NCBI GenBank assembly: GCA_037952775.1 | Contig: JBANAY010000003.1 | Location: 5,332,001-5,396,000, forward strand | Source of the DNA: Clonostachys chloroleuca | Taxonomy: Eukaryota > Ascomycota > Sordariomycetes > Hypocreales > Bionectriaceae | Reading direction: 5' to 3' | Length of the DNA: 64,000 nt | In this document: piece after piece, positions 47,019 through 61,377 of the stretch | Position numbering within the stretch: the stretch's first letter is position 1 | Layout of the letters: each line of letters starts with the position of its first letter | Position numbers and translations under genes: made by a program | Notes under the pieces: generated by a model | The model's input: the letters and a program-made list of their open reading frames with translations, nothing else | Databases searched by the model: none | Told to the model about the DNA's origin: nothing

Positions 47019-50000
47019 TTACAACTATAAAGAAGATATACTATCTCTAATAGATAGTAGAGAAAGTAGTAATATAGAAGAATAAGAAATTATATCTAGT
47101 AATAAAAAGAAATAGAATAAAGTATATACTAATAAAGGGATATTAATAATAATTAATAAATTAAATAATTAAAAAAGAAAATATAAATAATTTATTTCTA
47201 ATTATATAGATAAACTAAGAATACTTATAGATATTCTAAGATAGATATTTAAAAATAAAAAAGAATAAGAATAACTTAAATAATAAATTAACTAAATAAA
47301 TAATATTAACTATCTATAATAGAGCTATAGTATAATAAAATAATATTAAATTAGAAAACCCTAGAAGCTATTAAGAAAGAAAATTTAATTAATATTATTA
47401 TAGATATTAAGATTAAAAGAAATTAGCTTATAGTATAGATAGACTATAGAGTATTAAGTAATTATATTTTACTAGTAGTAATTAACTAATTCTATTTACT
47501 ATAAAGAATAAAAAAAAGTCTTATAATATTATAACTCTAGATAAAATACTATTTAAATATAATAATAAAATTATTAACTCTAAAACTAATTATTTTATAA
47601 TTAAAATCTATAAAAAGAAATTTAATATTATTTATAACTTAGTACTATTAAATTCCTATAATATTATATTAGGATTATTATAGTTATAAGATATAAACCT
47701 ATTAATAGATTAGTTTACTAGCTATATAGAGTAAAAAAATACTCTTAAAAATCTATATTAGAATTAATAGAAATTAAAATTTTATTAGATACTAGAAGAA
47801 TAAAATAATTCTTTAATAACTAAAAATATTATTATAAAAAACTAAAATAATAACTTATAATAATAAGTAGATATAATAATTATAGTTTTAATAGTATTAT
47901 AATTTATATACTAAAAAATCTATTCTACTAAGAATTATAATAAGTAAAATAATTCTTAAACTAAATATAAAAAATAGAATAATCCTTAGAAATAGATTTT
48001 ATTAATTAGATATATATAATAAATTAATAAAAATATAATTATAATATTAAGTTTAATCTATAGTATAAGTAAATTAGAAAAAATAAAAATAAAAAAATAA
48101 AAAAGAATATTTTAAAAAGAGAAAATTAAACTATATTCTATAAAGGAATATTAGAAATATAATAAATTATTTAAAAAAAACCTTAGAAACCGAATTACTA
48201 TAATATAGCTAAGAGAATTATAAAATCTCTATTATTAAAGAAAAGAAACTAGCTTTCTATAAACTTTATAATTTTATAGAACTCTAGTTATAAATACTCT
48301 ATAAATATATTAATAATATATTAATAAAAGGCTATATATAATTATTAATTTTATCTATAGATTATCTTATAATATTTATATTTAAAAAAAAATAAACTTT
48401 ATTTAGTTATTAATTATTACTAACTAAAAAAGATTATATATAAAAATAGAATATTCTTACTACTAATTACTAAATTTAGGAACTAGTTATAGAGTAAATA
48501 ATAGTTTACTATATTAGATCTAAAGGAAGCTTATAACTTAATATAAATTAAGAAAAGAGATAAATAGAAAATAGTATTTAGAATAAAGTTTAGCTTATAT
48601 AAGTATTTTATTATATTCTTTAAACTAATAAATATATCTATAATATTTTAATAGATAATTAATTAAATACTCTAGGAATATTTTAATATCTTTATAATTA
48701 TATATCTTAATAATATTTTAATCTTCTTAGATAACTATAAGATATATAAGGAATATATATATAAGATCTTAAAAAAACTAGAAAATATAAATCTCCTAGT
48801 AGAATCTAAGAAAAGTTAGTTTTATATTAAGAAAATTAACTTCCTAGGATATACTATTTAATCTAATAAGATATAAATAGAGAGAAATAAAATTATTATA
48901 GTTTCTAAATAGAAAGAACTAATAAATATTAAAAAAGTATAAGCTTTTCTTAGATTTACTAATTACTACTAATAATTTATTAAGAATTATAGAAAAATTA
49001 TTATACTACTATATAATCTAATAAAAAAAATAAAGAATTTTAATAGAATTTAAAATATTAGAATATATTTAATAATATTAAAAATTATATAACTAATAAA
49101 TCTATACTATAAATATTTAATCTAATAAAGAAAGTAAAATTTAAAACTAATACTTTAGATTTTATAATTAGTATATAAATTAGCTAAAAAAATAATAAAG
49201 AAAGATTATATTCTATAGTATTCTATTTAAAAAAACTATATAATATAAAACTTAATTATTCTATCTATAATAAAGAATTTATAGCTATTATATATATATT
49301 TAAAGAATTTAAGTACTACTATCTAGGAATATAATATAAGATTAAAATATATATAGATTATAAGAATATTTAGTATTTTACTATAACTTAATAATTTAAT
49401 AGAAAGTAAATATATTATACTAAATATTTATCTAAGTTTAACTATAAAATTATATATTAAAAAGAATTAAAAAATAAAAGAGCTAATACTTTTAGCTAGA
49501 AATCTGAATATAAATAAGTAATTTCTAAAATAAATAGATAATTATTTACTATAAATAATAAAGAATACTTAATATAAAAAACCCTAGATACTATATTAAG
49601 AAAAATAGTATATATTAAAATCTAGATAGATATTATACTAGATATAAAGATATTATAATAGGATATAAGAATAATACTTATTAAAGAAATCTATAAATAT
49701 TTACTCTTAGAATATTAAAAAGTTAAGAAAATATTTAATAGGATAAGATAATATTATAATTATCTAGATCTATAAAAAGATATATAAACTATAGTTTTAG
49801 AATATAATACTTATATATAAATTAAATCTATAAAATATAAACTCTATAAAGAATTTAAATTAGTATAAATATTAGAATAATTATAATAATTAATATTCTT
49901 TAATTATATTATTAAATTATTATTATTAATAGAACCTATAATAGAAGTATAATATAATAGTATTCTAATTATTATTAATAGACTTATAAAGTATAGATAG

Positions 50001-50802
50001 TTTATTCTATATAAAGAAGTAAGTTCTATAGAAAACCTTATATATTAGTTCTTATAATATATAGTTAGTTATTATAGACTATCTAAAGAAATAATTTTTA
50101 ATAAAGAAATAATATTTATCTCTAAATTTTAATAATTACTTATAATATAAATAAGTACTAAGTATAAGCTTTTAATAGTTTATTACTCTTAGAATAATAG
50201 ATAAATAGAATATTTAAATTAAATATTAGAATAATACTTATAAGTATATATTAATTATAAACTATTATTACTAGATATAATATATATTTATCTAGTTTTT
50301 TATATCTTATTATTTAAAAAAGTATTAGAAAATACTCTAGATTAGATCTATCTAATTAAGATCTATAAAGAAGAATATAAGCTAGAGAAAATAAAAAGAA
50401 GTTAGAAATAGATAAATATTCTATTTTATTAAATAGAAGGGATATACTAATAATAATAATATCTAGAAATTTACTAAATATCTAAAGAACTATTAGAAGT
50501 TTATCTAATAGTATTATCAGATCTAGAAATATCTATTCTAATAAACTAAGAAGGGGATAGCTCTATACTCTTTTAAAGAAATACTAGATTAATTTTAATC
50601 TCTGAAAATATAGGCTTAGAAGAAGAAGTATTAACTAAAGAAGTAATTAATTAGTAAGCTATCTCCTCTACTTTCTTTTATTTAATATACTCTAACTCTT
50701 CTATATTATTAATACTATAAGATACTATCTATATTATTTTATCTAATTATAATTTCTTTTATTAATAAAAATACTGAATTTTTATATCTATATAATAATA
50801 CT

Positions 50803-50897
50803 TATTAGAACAGAGGCTTTATATAATCTGATATAATTAGTTATAATTAAGAGTAGTTTATTCTAAATATATCTTCTTTTCTAGATTAAAAGAATAT
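50803..50897 (+). repeat. Left LTR-like terminal repeat of the Copia element (~95 bp)
   Basis: It matches 57,368-57,462 and 57,463-57,557 (shared core: ggctttatataat, gatataattagttataat, ctaaatata). It starts tattag, consistent with a RIPped TGTTAG. LTR ends are estimated to within a few bases. Confidence 0.65.
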
Positions 50898-53800
50898 TAG
50901 GCTTAAAGAAGAGATATATACTAAATTATATAATTATTTCTATTAGAAGTATTAGAATAATATAACTTAAATAAATATAACTATATAATTTTTTATTAAT
51001 CTAATATATAAAATCTAATAATTAAGAGTTTTAAAACTATACTTTATAAAAATAACTATAATTATAAAGATAAATATTAAACTAGTAATATTAAGTATAT
51101 TTAACTTAATTAAATAGTAAATAGATATTATAAAAGTATTTAATATATCTACTATCTTAAAAGAACTAGATAATTAGAATATCTTTAAATAAATAGTTAT
51201 AATAAATATAGTTAGTAAAAGAATTCTATATCTTATATAACTTAAAGAAGTAAATAAATTTTATACTTATTAGCTTAAGGAGCTAGTAATTCTAAAATAT
51301 TTATAATATAAAGTAAAAGTTCTAATTATAAATATAAATAGAATATTAAGCTTTATTTAGAGAGAATAATCTATATACTTATATATTAAGCTTTTTAATA
51401 AAGATAAGGAGATATATAAAATTAAATAAATTTTCTATTAAACTCTAATTACTTAATTTAATAGAGAAACTAATAGAATATATAATATATTTAAGTAGAT
51501 AATTAAATATATAGTCTCTTATTATATTAAAATTTATACTCTAATAATTATTTATATAGAGAAGAAAGATAATATTTATCTTTTCTTTAAGAATTTAAAA
51601 GATATATATAGTATAAATAAAACTAATAGGAGAAAATATATATAAGAAATATATTCTAACTTTTTAAATTAGATTAAGAAACTTAAAATAGATTAATAAG
51701 TCTGGATTAATAATTAGAAAAAGATAATAAAAATAGCTAGATTTAGAAAGATTCTTAATATATTAAACTCTTCTAAATAGTTTAGTAATCTAAAGAAGTA
51801 TTTAGATTTAAGATTTAAATTACTCTTATAAATAATAAAAAGCTAGAACTAATCTAAGATAAATAATAGTATATATAAGCTATTAGTATTTATTAAATCC
51901 TTTAGAAATAAGTTTAGAATCTTTAAAAAAGACTTAAATAAAGAGTTTAAATCTTATATTATTAAAGGAAACTTTAGTTTAATCTTTTAAAGAGAAAATC
52001 TACTAAATAAAAAGTTAAAATAAGAAATAGAGGAAGAAATAACTAAATATAAGAATAAATAGTAAAAGAAGATTAGAAATAATAGATCTAACTATATTCT
52101 TTATAGAAATAAATATAAGAGTACTAATATAAAGAACTACTAGTTACTATTCTTTAAAAATCTATTACTCTATTTTAATAAAGGGAAACTATAATCTAAT
52201 AAATAGAAGAAATATTTAGAAAAGGTTTCTAAAGCTTAGAAGCTCTATAATAAACTTATTTAAATAAAAGAAGAATAGTATTAATAATTAGCTAATTAAA
52301 ATTATATATTAAGCTATATAGTTATCTTTTTTATTAAGAATAATAGCTATTTATTATAATATTTAGCTCTTCTTAATTTAGAAACTATATTATATTTATT
52401 TAATAATATAATAAGATTTAGGAATTTTAAATAAATTACTAAAAGTAAGGAGATTTTTATAGATTCTATAAATTTTCTAATATTAGAATATAATAAAGTA
52501 ACTCTATAAGTATAAAATAAATAAAATAAACTATATTACTTCTATTTTAATTAAATAGCTTACTATCTATAAATAGAAGCTAATCTAGTATTACTTCTGA
52601 AATTATAATAGTAAGAATATTAATAGAATTAAAAGAATAATAAAAATTTAATTAAATATAATAGTAGATTAATATTTTATAAACTAGACTATTACTATAA
52701 CTAGTATATTATTAAATATAATATAAAAATACTAAAACAAACTATATTTACCCTATTCTGATATAGATTTATAACTTAGGAAAAAAAACTAAATAGGAGT
52801 AATTTAATTAATTAGTACTAGTATTTTAAATATCTAGAGCTAAAATTATTTAAATACTTAGTAATTTTAATAAATAGAGTATAAATAATTAATCTAATAA
52901 TTATTAAATATAATATATATAGTCTAGTAAAGATAAAATACTAAGAGAGCTATAAACTAAAAGAAAGAAATTTAAATTTAGAAAAGTACTTATTAATTAA
53001 TTTCTATAACTTCTAAAAAGGAATTAGAGATTATAACTTATATATAATTATAATAAATAGGACTTCTAATTTTATCTAGAATTATTATTTTAAAAACTAA
53101 AAAAAGTAAAGTATTCTTTAAATATTAATATATCTAATTTAGATATTTAAAACCTAATATAAAATAACTATTAAATACTTAGAAATAGATAATAAGCTTT
53201 AAAAGAGCTCTTTTATTTATATTTTCCTATATAATAAAGTAATTAATATAGAAGAATATACTCTTTATACTTAATAATAAAATAACTTAGATAAGTATTC
53301 TAGAGGGATAATAAAAGAAAAAATAAAACTATTAGTAATTAATAGTAATTTACTTAAGTAGCTATAGTCTGAACTAGTAAAAATAACTATATATTTGCTA
53401 AATAGAATTCTAAAGGTAAAGTTTAAATAGAAAATACTATATTAAAGCTTATTTTTAATAATACTAATTATAAACCTAGAGATTAAGATTTAATTAAAAA
53501 TTTCTTATTTAAAAATAATTAGCTATAAAGTATTTATAATAAATAAAATAGTCTAATTAAAGATATAATAATTTAGATTATAATTAGATTTAAAAGCCTA
53601 GATAAGCTATTTAGTTAGATATAATTTCTAAACTATTTTTTAAGTTTAAAATCTAGTTACTAATAGTATCTATATTACTAGAAATATAATCTTTAATAAA
53701 AAAGAGTTATTTAATCTAAATAAAGTTTAAATATATAAAACTATTAGAGAGTAAACCCTAGAGGAAATATAAAAGAGACTTTAGTTAATATTTTAATCTA

Positions 53801-55649
53801 AATAGCTTAATTAAGTAATAAAGTTTACTTAAAAATAAGATAAATTTAAAATAGAAGAAATAAACTTTAAATAACTAATTAATAATCTAAAGATTAGTAT
53901 TAAAGTATAGAAAGAAGAAGAGTATATAGAAAATAATAAATATCTAATATACTATTTTATACTTTTCCTAATACTATCTAAAAGCTTAATAATAAGCCTT
54001 CTAATATATTTAATTAAGTTAGAAGGTTTACTATAAACTTTTAAACCCTTTAGTAAACTATTAATTACTCTTAATTAAACTTTTTATACTAGCTTACTAA
54101 TTATTCTCTTAGTAAAAAGCTAAAATAGAGTTTAAAGTAAAACTATATATTAGATATATATATAGATAACTAAAACTAAAGATTAAGATTTAAACTAAAT
54201 AAATATCTTTTAAATTTAAATCCTAAGGTTAGATATATTATTAGAGCTAGCTACTAGCTGCTCTTAATATATCTAAAGATCTTAAAAAGTATAAGTTTAA
54301 AAGAGAGTTTAAATAAATTAAAATTAATTATTTAAAGAGCTATAAATAAATAAAAACTTAGATTAAAATTTTAAGATTTAATTTAAAGATCTAAGATTTA
54401 TAAATCCTAAACTATATATAGAGATATATTTATAAGTTTAATAAGTATAATTATCTTTAAAAGTTTAAAACTAAACTTATTACTTAAGAAGACTAGTAGT
54501 AAAAGACTATTACTAAAGAAATCTATACTATAATATTAGTAGATAAATTATTTAGAATACTCTTAGTAATAGCTATAAGATTTGATTTTAAAATATTATA
54601 ATATAATATAGTAAATATATTTATAAATACTAATCTACTAAATAATATATTTATATAAATACTATCTAATTATAAAAAGTATAATAAAGAGTTAAGTATT
54701 TTATTATTCTTTTATATAGATAATATTATTATTATATATAAGAAGGATAATAAAGCTATGATAAAAACTATAGTTAAAGCTCTAAAGATAAAATATAATC
54801 TAATTAGTAGAAATAAGCTTTAATAGTTTCTTAGGATAGAGATTATCTAAAACTATAACTTATTATAGCTATAGATAATATAGATTATATATCTAGAAAA
54901 GATATATAGATTATATACCTTAGATAATAAGAATATAACTCCTATAAATAAAACCTGCTAAATAATAGAATAATAATATAAAAGATAGCTAACTAGTATA
55001 AATAAGTAGTTAGATTAATTTTATATACTATAGTAATTTTAAAACTAGATATAGCTTTTATAGTTTTCTAATTAGCTAGATTTATAACTAACTCTAGCTA
55101 ATAATACTATAAAGTAGTAAATTAAGTTTTAAATTATCTAAATACTATTTATTATTTTATTCTATAATTTAAAGAAGGAAAAAAGTATAAAGTCTATAAT
55201 AATATTTTATTTACTAATAATATACTTAATTATAAGAGTTTATAAGCTTATATAATAAAGCTATTTAGCAGCTTAATTAGCTAGTAGACTAATAAGTAAG
55301 ATATAGTTATAATATTAATAATAGAAGCTAAATTACTATTATTAGTATAGATAGCTAAGGAAGAGTTATTCTAGTAGAGATTAATCTTAGAGCTAGGAAT
55401 TAAGCTTAATAAGTCTAATTTATATTTTATATATAATAACTAATAGATAATTAGTATTCTTTAATAGCTATTTAAAAAGTTAAAGATAAAGCTAAAATAT
55501 ATAGATATCTATAACTATTAGTTAAAAGAGTATATTTAGAATAAAATAATTTATATTTCCTATAAATAAAGTATAAAATTAATTACTAATAGTCTAATTA
55601 AACTTCTCTAAAGAGCTTAGTTCTAAGAAAACTATAGATAATTTAAACT

Positions 55650-57367
55650 AATTAAAATTAAAGAAAAAATTAAAGAGAGAAGAAAAAATAAACTTAAAGA
55701 GAACCTAATAGAAGATATTATTATAGAACTATAATAATAAGAGGTATTTTATATAAATAAATATTAGAAGTAGTAAAATAAACTTTAATTCTAATTATAA
55801 GGGCTATAGTAGAAGGGAGAGATCTTAATCTTAGGACTAAAAGGCCTAATATAAACTAATAAAAGAAAATTCCTCTCTAAGAGCTAGAAGGCCTACTAAA
55901 ATAACTAAACTATACTTATTTAAAGAAGATAAGAGTCTTTAGAGGAAGGGAATATACTAGTATAGTACCTATATAAAACTACTTTAGCTATAATATAGTA
56001 TTTCTCTTCTTCCTTATAGTACTTTAGCTATAATTATTCTTAAAGTTAGTATATAAGCTTTAAAACTATAGAATAAAAGTATTTATAGAGTTATTAGTTA
56101 TAAAAATTAAACTCTTAGTTTTTTAGATATAGTCTAAGAAAAAGAGTACTATTAGGATAATACCCTTAAGGCTATAAATACTAATATTAGCTATAAAATA
56201 AATATTAAATAAGTAAAAGGAAACTTATATTAGCTTATAGAAGCTATTTAATCTATACTACTTATAGCAGCTAGGAAGGGGGCTCCTATCCTTATTAAAA
56301 TAGTTCTAATACTACCTATAAGAAAGACCTATAAAAGCTAAGTTTAAATACCCCTTATAGAGAACTACTTATAATTTCAGAATACTATAAAATAGTTAAA
56401 TAAAGCTTAAAATAATAAATAAAGAAATAAACTTATTTCTGGAAAATAAAATAAATAGTCTTATACTCCTCCTCCTCTTAGAAATAGTATATATAAGTCT
56501 CCTTATACTTCTTCTTAGCTTCCTCCTATTACTACTTCTTAGTAGTAGTAGTAATAGTAGAGATATAAGTATTAGTACTATAAATACTAATTAGTACTTA
56601 AAAACTATAATTCTAAACTTAAAATACTTATAAGAGGGAAGCAGTAAGGGGTATAGTAAAATTAATCTATTAAACTATTAGTATATATTTAAAATAACCT
56701 AGGAAAATAAATAAATAAAGCTAGGAATATACTTACTATTTATAAGAGAGAGAAAGAGTTTAAAAAATTAATTTCTATAATAATATTAATAAAACTACTA
56801 ACTAATAGGAATTATAATATAAAAAATATACTAAGAAGGAATACTTATAAATATATAATTAGCTAAGGAAAAAAGGAAAAAAAGAAGCTTTCTATAAGAT
56901 TATTATAAAAGTATTTATTTAAGAGCTATTTTATACTTTCTCCTTTATATCTTATATTAAGAATTATACTTAATAGAAGTTCTTATCTTATAGTTTATTT
57001 TTATAATTATAAACCTATTTAAACTATATAATAATAAGAAGTTTAATTAAATATACTATTTAATAGAGAAAATAAATATATTTATTATAAATATATTTTA
57101 AAAAGCCTAAATAATAAAATAGAATAAAATTTAATACTATAATATAAATTAACTACTTAGTTTATTTAAATATCCTAATAATAATAATAATAAATTATAA
57201 GTATTATTTTATTAAAACTAACCTTACCTATATAAATCTAATTTTAATTATTCTATTTTAACTTTTAATTTCTCTTTAATAATTTAATACTACTATATAG
57301 ATAAACTGCTAATAGGTATTTAATTTAATACTATAGTACAGATAATAGCTTCTACTCTAGGGGGATA
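55650..57367. other. Unexplained 1.7 kb at the 3' end of the Copia element
   Basis: Copia RNase H is normally followed by the polypurine tract within a few hundred bases. This longer segment is AT-rich and heavily RIPped, with patches of CT-rich sequence (56,460-56,540). I find no readable frame or terminal repeats. It may be a further nested insertion or an extra 3' region. Confidence 0.35.
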
Positions 57368-57557
57368 TATTAGAACTAAGGCTTTATATAATTTAATATA
57401 ATTAGTTATAATTAAGAGCAGTTTGCCCTAAATATACCTCCTTTCCCAGATTGGAAGAGTATTATTAGAACCAAGGCTTTATATAATTCGATATAATTAG
57501 TTATAATCAAGGGCGGTTTGCTCTAAATATACCTCCTTTCCCAGATTAGAAGAGTAT
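57368..57557 (+). repeat. Two ~95-bp Copia LTR-like repeats directly in tandem
   Basis: The units 57,368-57,462 and 57,463-57,557 both start tattagaac and end agagtat. The first follows the purine tract of the left Copia element, so it is that element's right LTR. The second is followed by the gag start of another Copia copy, so it is that copy's left LTR. The second is less RIPped (ttcgatata, caagggcgg). Confidence 0.7.
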
Positions 57558-59323
57558 TAGGCTTAAAGGAGAAGTATATACTAAATTATATAATTATTCC
57601 TACCGGAAGCACTGGAACAGTATAACTTAGATAAATATAATAATATAATTTCTACCTATCTAATATATAAGATCTAATAATTAAGAGTCTCAGAGCTATA
57701 CTTTATAAAGGTAACTATAACTATAAAGATAAGTACTAAACCGGTAATATTAAGTATATTTAACTTAATTAAATAGCGAATAGATATTATAAAAGTATTT
57801 AATATATCTACTACCTTAAAAGAACTAGATAACTAGGATACCTTTAAATAAGCAGCTATAATAAATATAGCCAGTAAAAGGGTCCTATACCTTATATAAC
57901 TTAAAAAAGTAAGTAAATTTTATACTTATTAGCTTAAGGAGCTAGTAATCCCGGAATATTTATAATATAAAGTAAAAGTCCTGGTTATAGATATAAATAG
58001 AATATTAAGCTTTATTTAGGGAGAATAATCTATATACTTATATATTAAGCTTCTTAATAAAGATAAGGAGGCCTATAAGGTTAAATAAACCTCCTATTAA
58101 ACTCTAATTACTTAATTTAATAGAGAGGCTAATAGAATATATAATATATTTAAGTAGATAACTGAATATATAGCCCCTTATTATACTAAGACTTATACTC
58201 TAGTAATTATTTATACAGAAGAGAAAGATAATATTTACCTTTTCTTTAAGAATTTAAAAGATATATATAATATAAATAAGGCTGATAGGAGAAAATATAT
58301 ATAAAAAGTATATTCTAACTCTCTAAATCAGGCTAGGAAGTCTAAAATAGATTAGTAGGCCTGGATTAATAGTTAGGAGAAGATAATAAGAATAGCTAGG
58401 CTTAGGAAGGTCCCTAATATACTAAGCTCTCCTAAATAGTTTAGTAACCTAGAGGAGTACTTAGATTTAAGGTTCAAATTACTCTTATAAATAGTAAAAA
58501 GCTAGAACTAATCTAAAATAGATAATAGTATATATAAGCTATTAGTATTTATTAAATCCTTTAGAGATAAGCTTAGGACCTTTAAAAGAGGCTTAAATAA
58601 GGAGTTAAAACCTTATATTATTAAAGGAAACTTTAGCCTAATCTTTTAAGGAGAAAATCTACTAGATAAGAAGTAAAAGTAAGAAATAGAGGAAGAAATA
58701 ACTAAATATAAGGATAAATAGCAAAAGAAGGCTAGGAATAATAGACCTAACTATATCCTTTATAGGAATAAATATAAGGGTACTAATATAAAGAACTACT
58801 AGCTATTATTTCCTAAAAACCTACTACCCTATCTTAATAAAGGGAAACTACAGTCTAATAAGTAGAAGAAATACTTAGAAGAGGTCCCTGAGGCTCAGAG
58901 GCTCTATAATAAGCTTATTTAAATAAAAGGAGAGCAGTATTAATAATTAGCTAACTAAAATTATATATTAAGCCCTATAGTTACCTTCCTTATTAAGAAT
59001 AATAACTATCTATTATAATACTTAGCTCTTCTTAATTCAGGAACTATATTATATTTATTTAATAATATAATAAGATTTAGGAATTTTAAATAGGTTACTA
59101 AAAGTAAGGAGGTTTTTATAGGTTCTGTAAGCCTTCTAATATTAGAATATAGCAAAGTAACCCTATAAGTATAAAACAAATAAAATAAACTATATTATTT
59201 CTATCTTAACTAAGTAGCCTACTGCCTGTAAATAGGGGCTAATCTAGTATTACTTCTGAAATTACAGTAGTAAGGATACTAATAGGACTAAAAGAATAAT
59301 AAGGATTTAATTAAATATAATAG
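57463..59323 (+). mobile_element. Second Copia copy, truncated after the protease region
   Basis: It is colinear with 50,803-52,670 and less RIPped: the protease block still reads LLNSGT-LYLF (~59,028-59,065), close to the canonical LDSGAT. It stops within the post-protease region at a junction with the truncated 216-bp-LTR element (aatatagtag... replaced by ...agtaagagaataa). It therefore lacks integrase, RT and RNase H. Confidence 0.75.
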
Positions 59324-61377
59324 TAAGAGAATAATAAGGGAAATTAGAATACTATACTAAAGTATAGTAGTTATAATTAAGAGTAAATATAGAAGAGAAG
59401 AATTATAGTATTATAGATATACTATAATATATAAGTAAGAAAGTCTTAGTTACTTTATAATAGAAAAGAGAAGAAGTAGTATTTAGCTAACTAGGGTACT
59501 ATCCCTCTAATACTATAAGAATAAATAATAAATATAAAGATAAATTAAAAAGGTAGCTAACTAGTAGTACTACTATAGATATATAAGAGACTATCTAGGG
59601 ACCAGCCCCTTACTCCTCCTTATCCTCCTTATCCTCCTCTACAGGGAAGAAATTAAGTACTATAAGTAGTACTATATAATTACTAAGGGCTATATAGGAC
59701 CTAGAGCTATAGCTAGACTAATAACAGATTAGTAAGTAAATAATAAGAGAGATCTTCACTCGCTAATAACTGTGTAGTAAGAGATATAAATATTAGCTTA
59801 GCAGATAGCTGCAGCTGCTATTATTTAAAAGCAGTTAACTACCTTAAGAAAAAGTTAATTATAGAAATAATTATAAGCCTAGTAAGCCTCTTACTTATAA
59901 GCAGTAAGCCTAGCAGTAGCTTAGTTAGTAGCTATACTAGTCTTCTTCTTTATAGCCTAAAGGGCCTAATATACCTTCTATTAAAGGGCTTTTAACTTAT
60001 TCTATCCAGTAGTTAATAATAGACTAGTAATAGACTAGTAAGAGAAAAGACTTACCTTATTAATAACCTCCTTAGAGGCTTTAGCTATAAAGGCTACTAT
60101 AGTAGTTTTATAACTACTACTAATTATAGGTAAATAGGGTTTATTATATATAGTACAGTATATATACTTTTCAGAATTAGCTATTATAGGGTTAGTAACT
60201 AGAATACTAGAGAGTCTTAAGTTATATAATAGTAAATATATACTATTACTATTATTATAGTAGGTAGGAACTAGCTCTAAGTTATTAAAAGCTGCTAATA
60301 TAGCCAGGTAGTAATAGTAGATCTTATTATTCCTATTAGTAGTTAGTAGTAAATCTTAAGTATAATACTAGTATTAGGCTTATATCTTTAAATTAAGGGT
60401 TTAACCCTCCTTAGGCTCTTTAGCTCTGGATAATATAGTAAGAGAGAAGGTAATAGGCCTAGATATATTAGTTAAGTATCTTATATAACCTAATAGTAAT
60501 CTAGAGGATACTTATATAATAATAGTAGTAGTAGTATACTTACTTTACTGCTTTAAGTTAGCTGTAATATATAGGTATAGGTTATAATATTAAGACCTAG
60601 CTATTTATAAGAGATAATAATAATAATATATAAAGAAGGAAGAAATTAAAAAATAATAAAGAATAAATATAAACTATAAAAAGAAGAGTTACTGCTATTA
60701 AGTAAGTTTTTAATAACTCTCTCTCTATTAATCTTTTATATATAATAGCTATATATAACTAAAAGGCCTATTATAGGGGCTATAATAATAATAGTAGTAA
60801 TTTACTTATATACCTATAAGTTATAGGCGAGGTACTTATAAAAGTATTATAGAGATAATTATATATAGTTATATTTAACTATCGAAAGATCCTATTATTA
60901 TATAGCTTTAATAGAGATATCCCTATATAATTATAAACTATAAGCTAATAGTAATAGGAAGAATAGTTAGTAGTAAGATATAGGAGAGATATATAGCCTA
61001 GGTAGCTATTACTCTTTTCCCTATTTACAGAAGGGTTTTTAATAAGAACAGTAGGAAGCCAGGATATAAAGTATTTTATATAGGAGGATAGCCTAAGGGT
61101 ATTATAAGATTAGTAGCTGTATTATCAGTACTACGGATAGTACTAGTAAGGGAGGGTAATCTGTTAGTAGTTAACTAATAGGTTATCTAATAAAATATAT
61201 AACTAGAGGTCTGACCCTGTACTTTATCCCTTAGAAGGGTATTATAGGAGAAGATAGAGAGCTTTAGTAATTAATATAATTACGAGGAGACCCCTAACAG
61301 TAGATTAGACTGCTACTAGGCTCCTGTAATATATTTATAACCCCTTTACTCCCTTGAACCGACCCTTACCTCTGATA
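59324..61377 (+). mobile_element. 5'-truncated copy of the 216-bp-LTR element
   Basis: It matches 27,549-29,584 of the complete element at 25,984-29,584, including the purine tract and the full right LTR. The left LTR and first ~1.35 kb of interior are missing. One small difference is a ~25-bp GC-richer stretch (gatcttcactcgctaataactg, 59,752-59,773) absent from the complete copy. The antisense decayed frame is present here too (~59,600-60,500). Confidence 0.8.
61162..61377 (+). repeat. LTR of the truncated element (216 bp), with TG start preserved
   Basis: It begins tgttagtagttaacta and ends cttacctctgata. The TG at its start shows that the TA starts of the other two LTRs are RIP products. 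The length is identical in all three copies. Confidence 0.9.

Larger units (their letters stand above)
43970..50790 (+). mobile_element. Ty3/Gypsy chromovirus, RIP-decayed
   Basis: The plus strand holds, in order: gag (~44,300-44,800); a CCHC zinc knuckle with its Cys and His codons turned to Tyr (44,975-45,016); a protease-region block resembling LLNSYNIILGL (~47,610-47,730); reverse transcriptase (~48,230-49,000) in which catalytic YLDD reads YLNN (~48,698-48,720); RNase H (~49,100-49,500); integrase with a decayed QTDGQTE-like block (~50,181-50,220); and a chromodomain-like block (~50,340-50,520). Stops occur every few codons. Two GC-richer insertions (45,862-46,595 and 46,911-47,018) split gag from pro. 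LTRs were not identified with certainty. Confidence 0.75.
50803..57462 (+). mobile_element. Ty1/Copia retrotransposon, RIP-decayed
   Basis: It is flanked by ~95-bp direct repeats, and a purine tract (tagggggat) precedes the right one. In plus-strand order there is a gag-like region (51,000-52,300); a protease block where LDSGAT-LHLFN has become LNLET-LYLFN (~52,375-52,410); a pre-integrase/integrase region (~52,700-53,700); reverse transcriptase with YIDN for YVDD (~54,710-54,725) and an L-KY-L...FLRIEII stretch; and RNase H (~55,200-55,650) with an EAKLLLL...AKEELF block. Stops replace Gln/Trp/Arg codons throughout. About 1.7 kb (55,650-57,367) between RNase H and the right repeat is unexplained. 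Confidence 0.75.
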
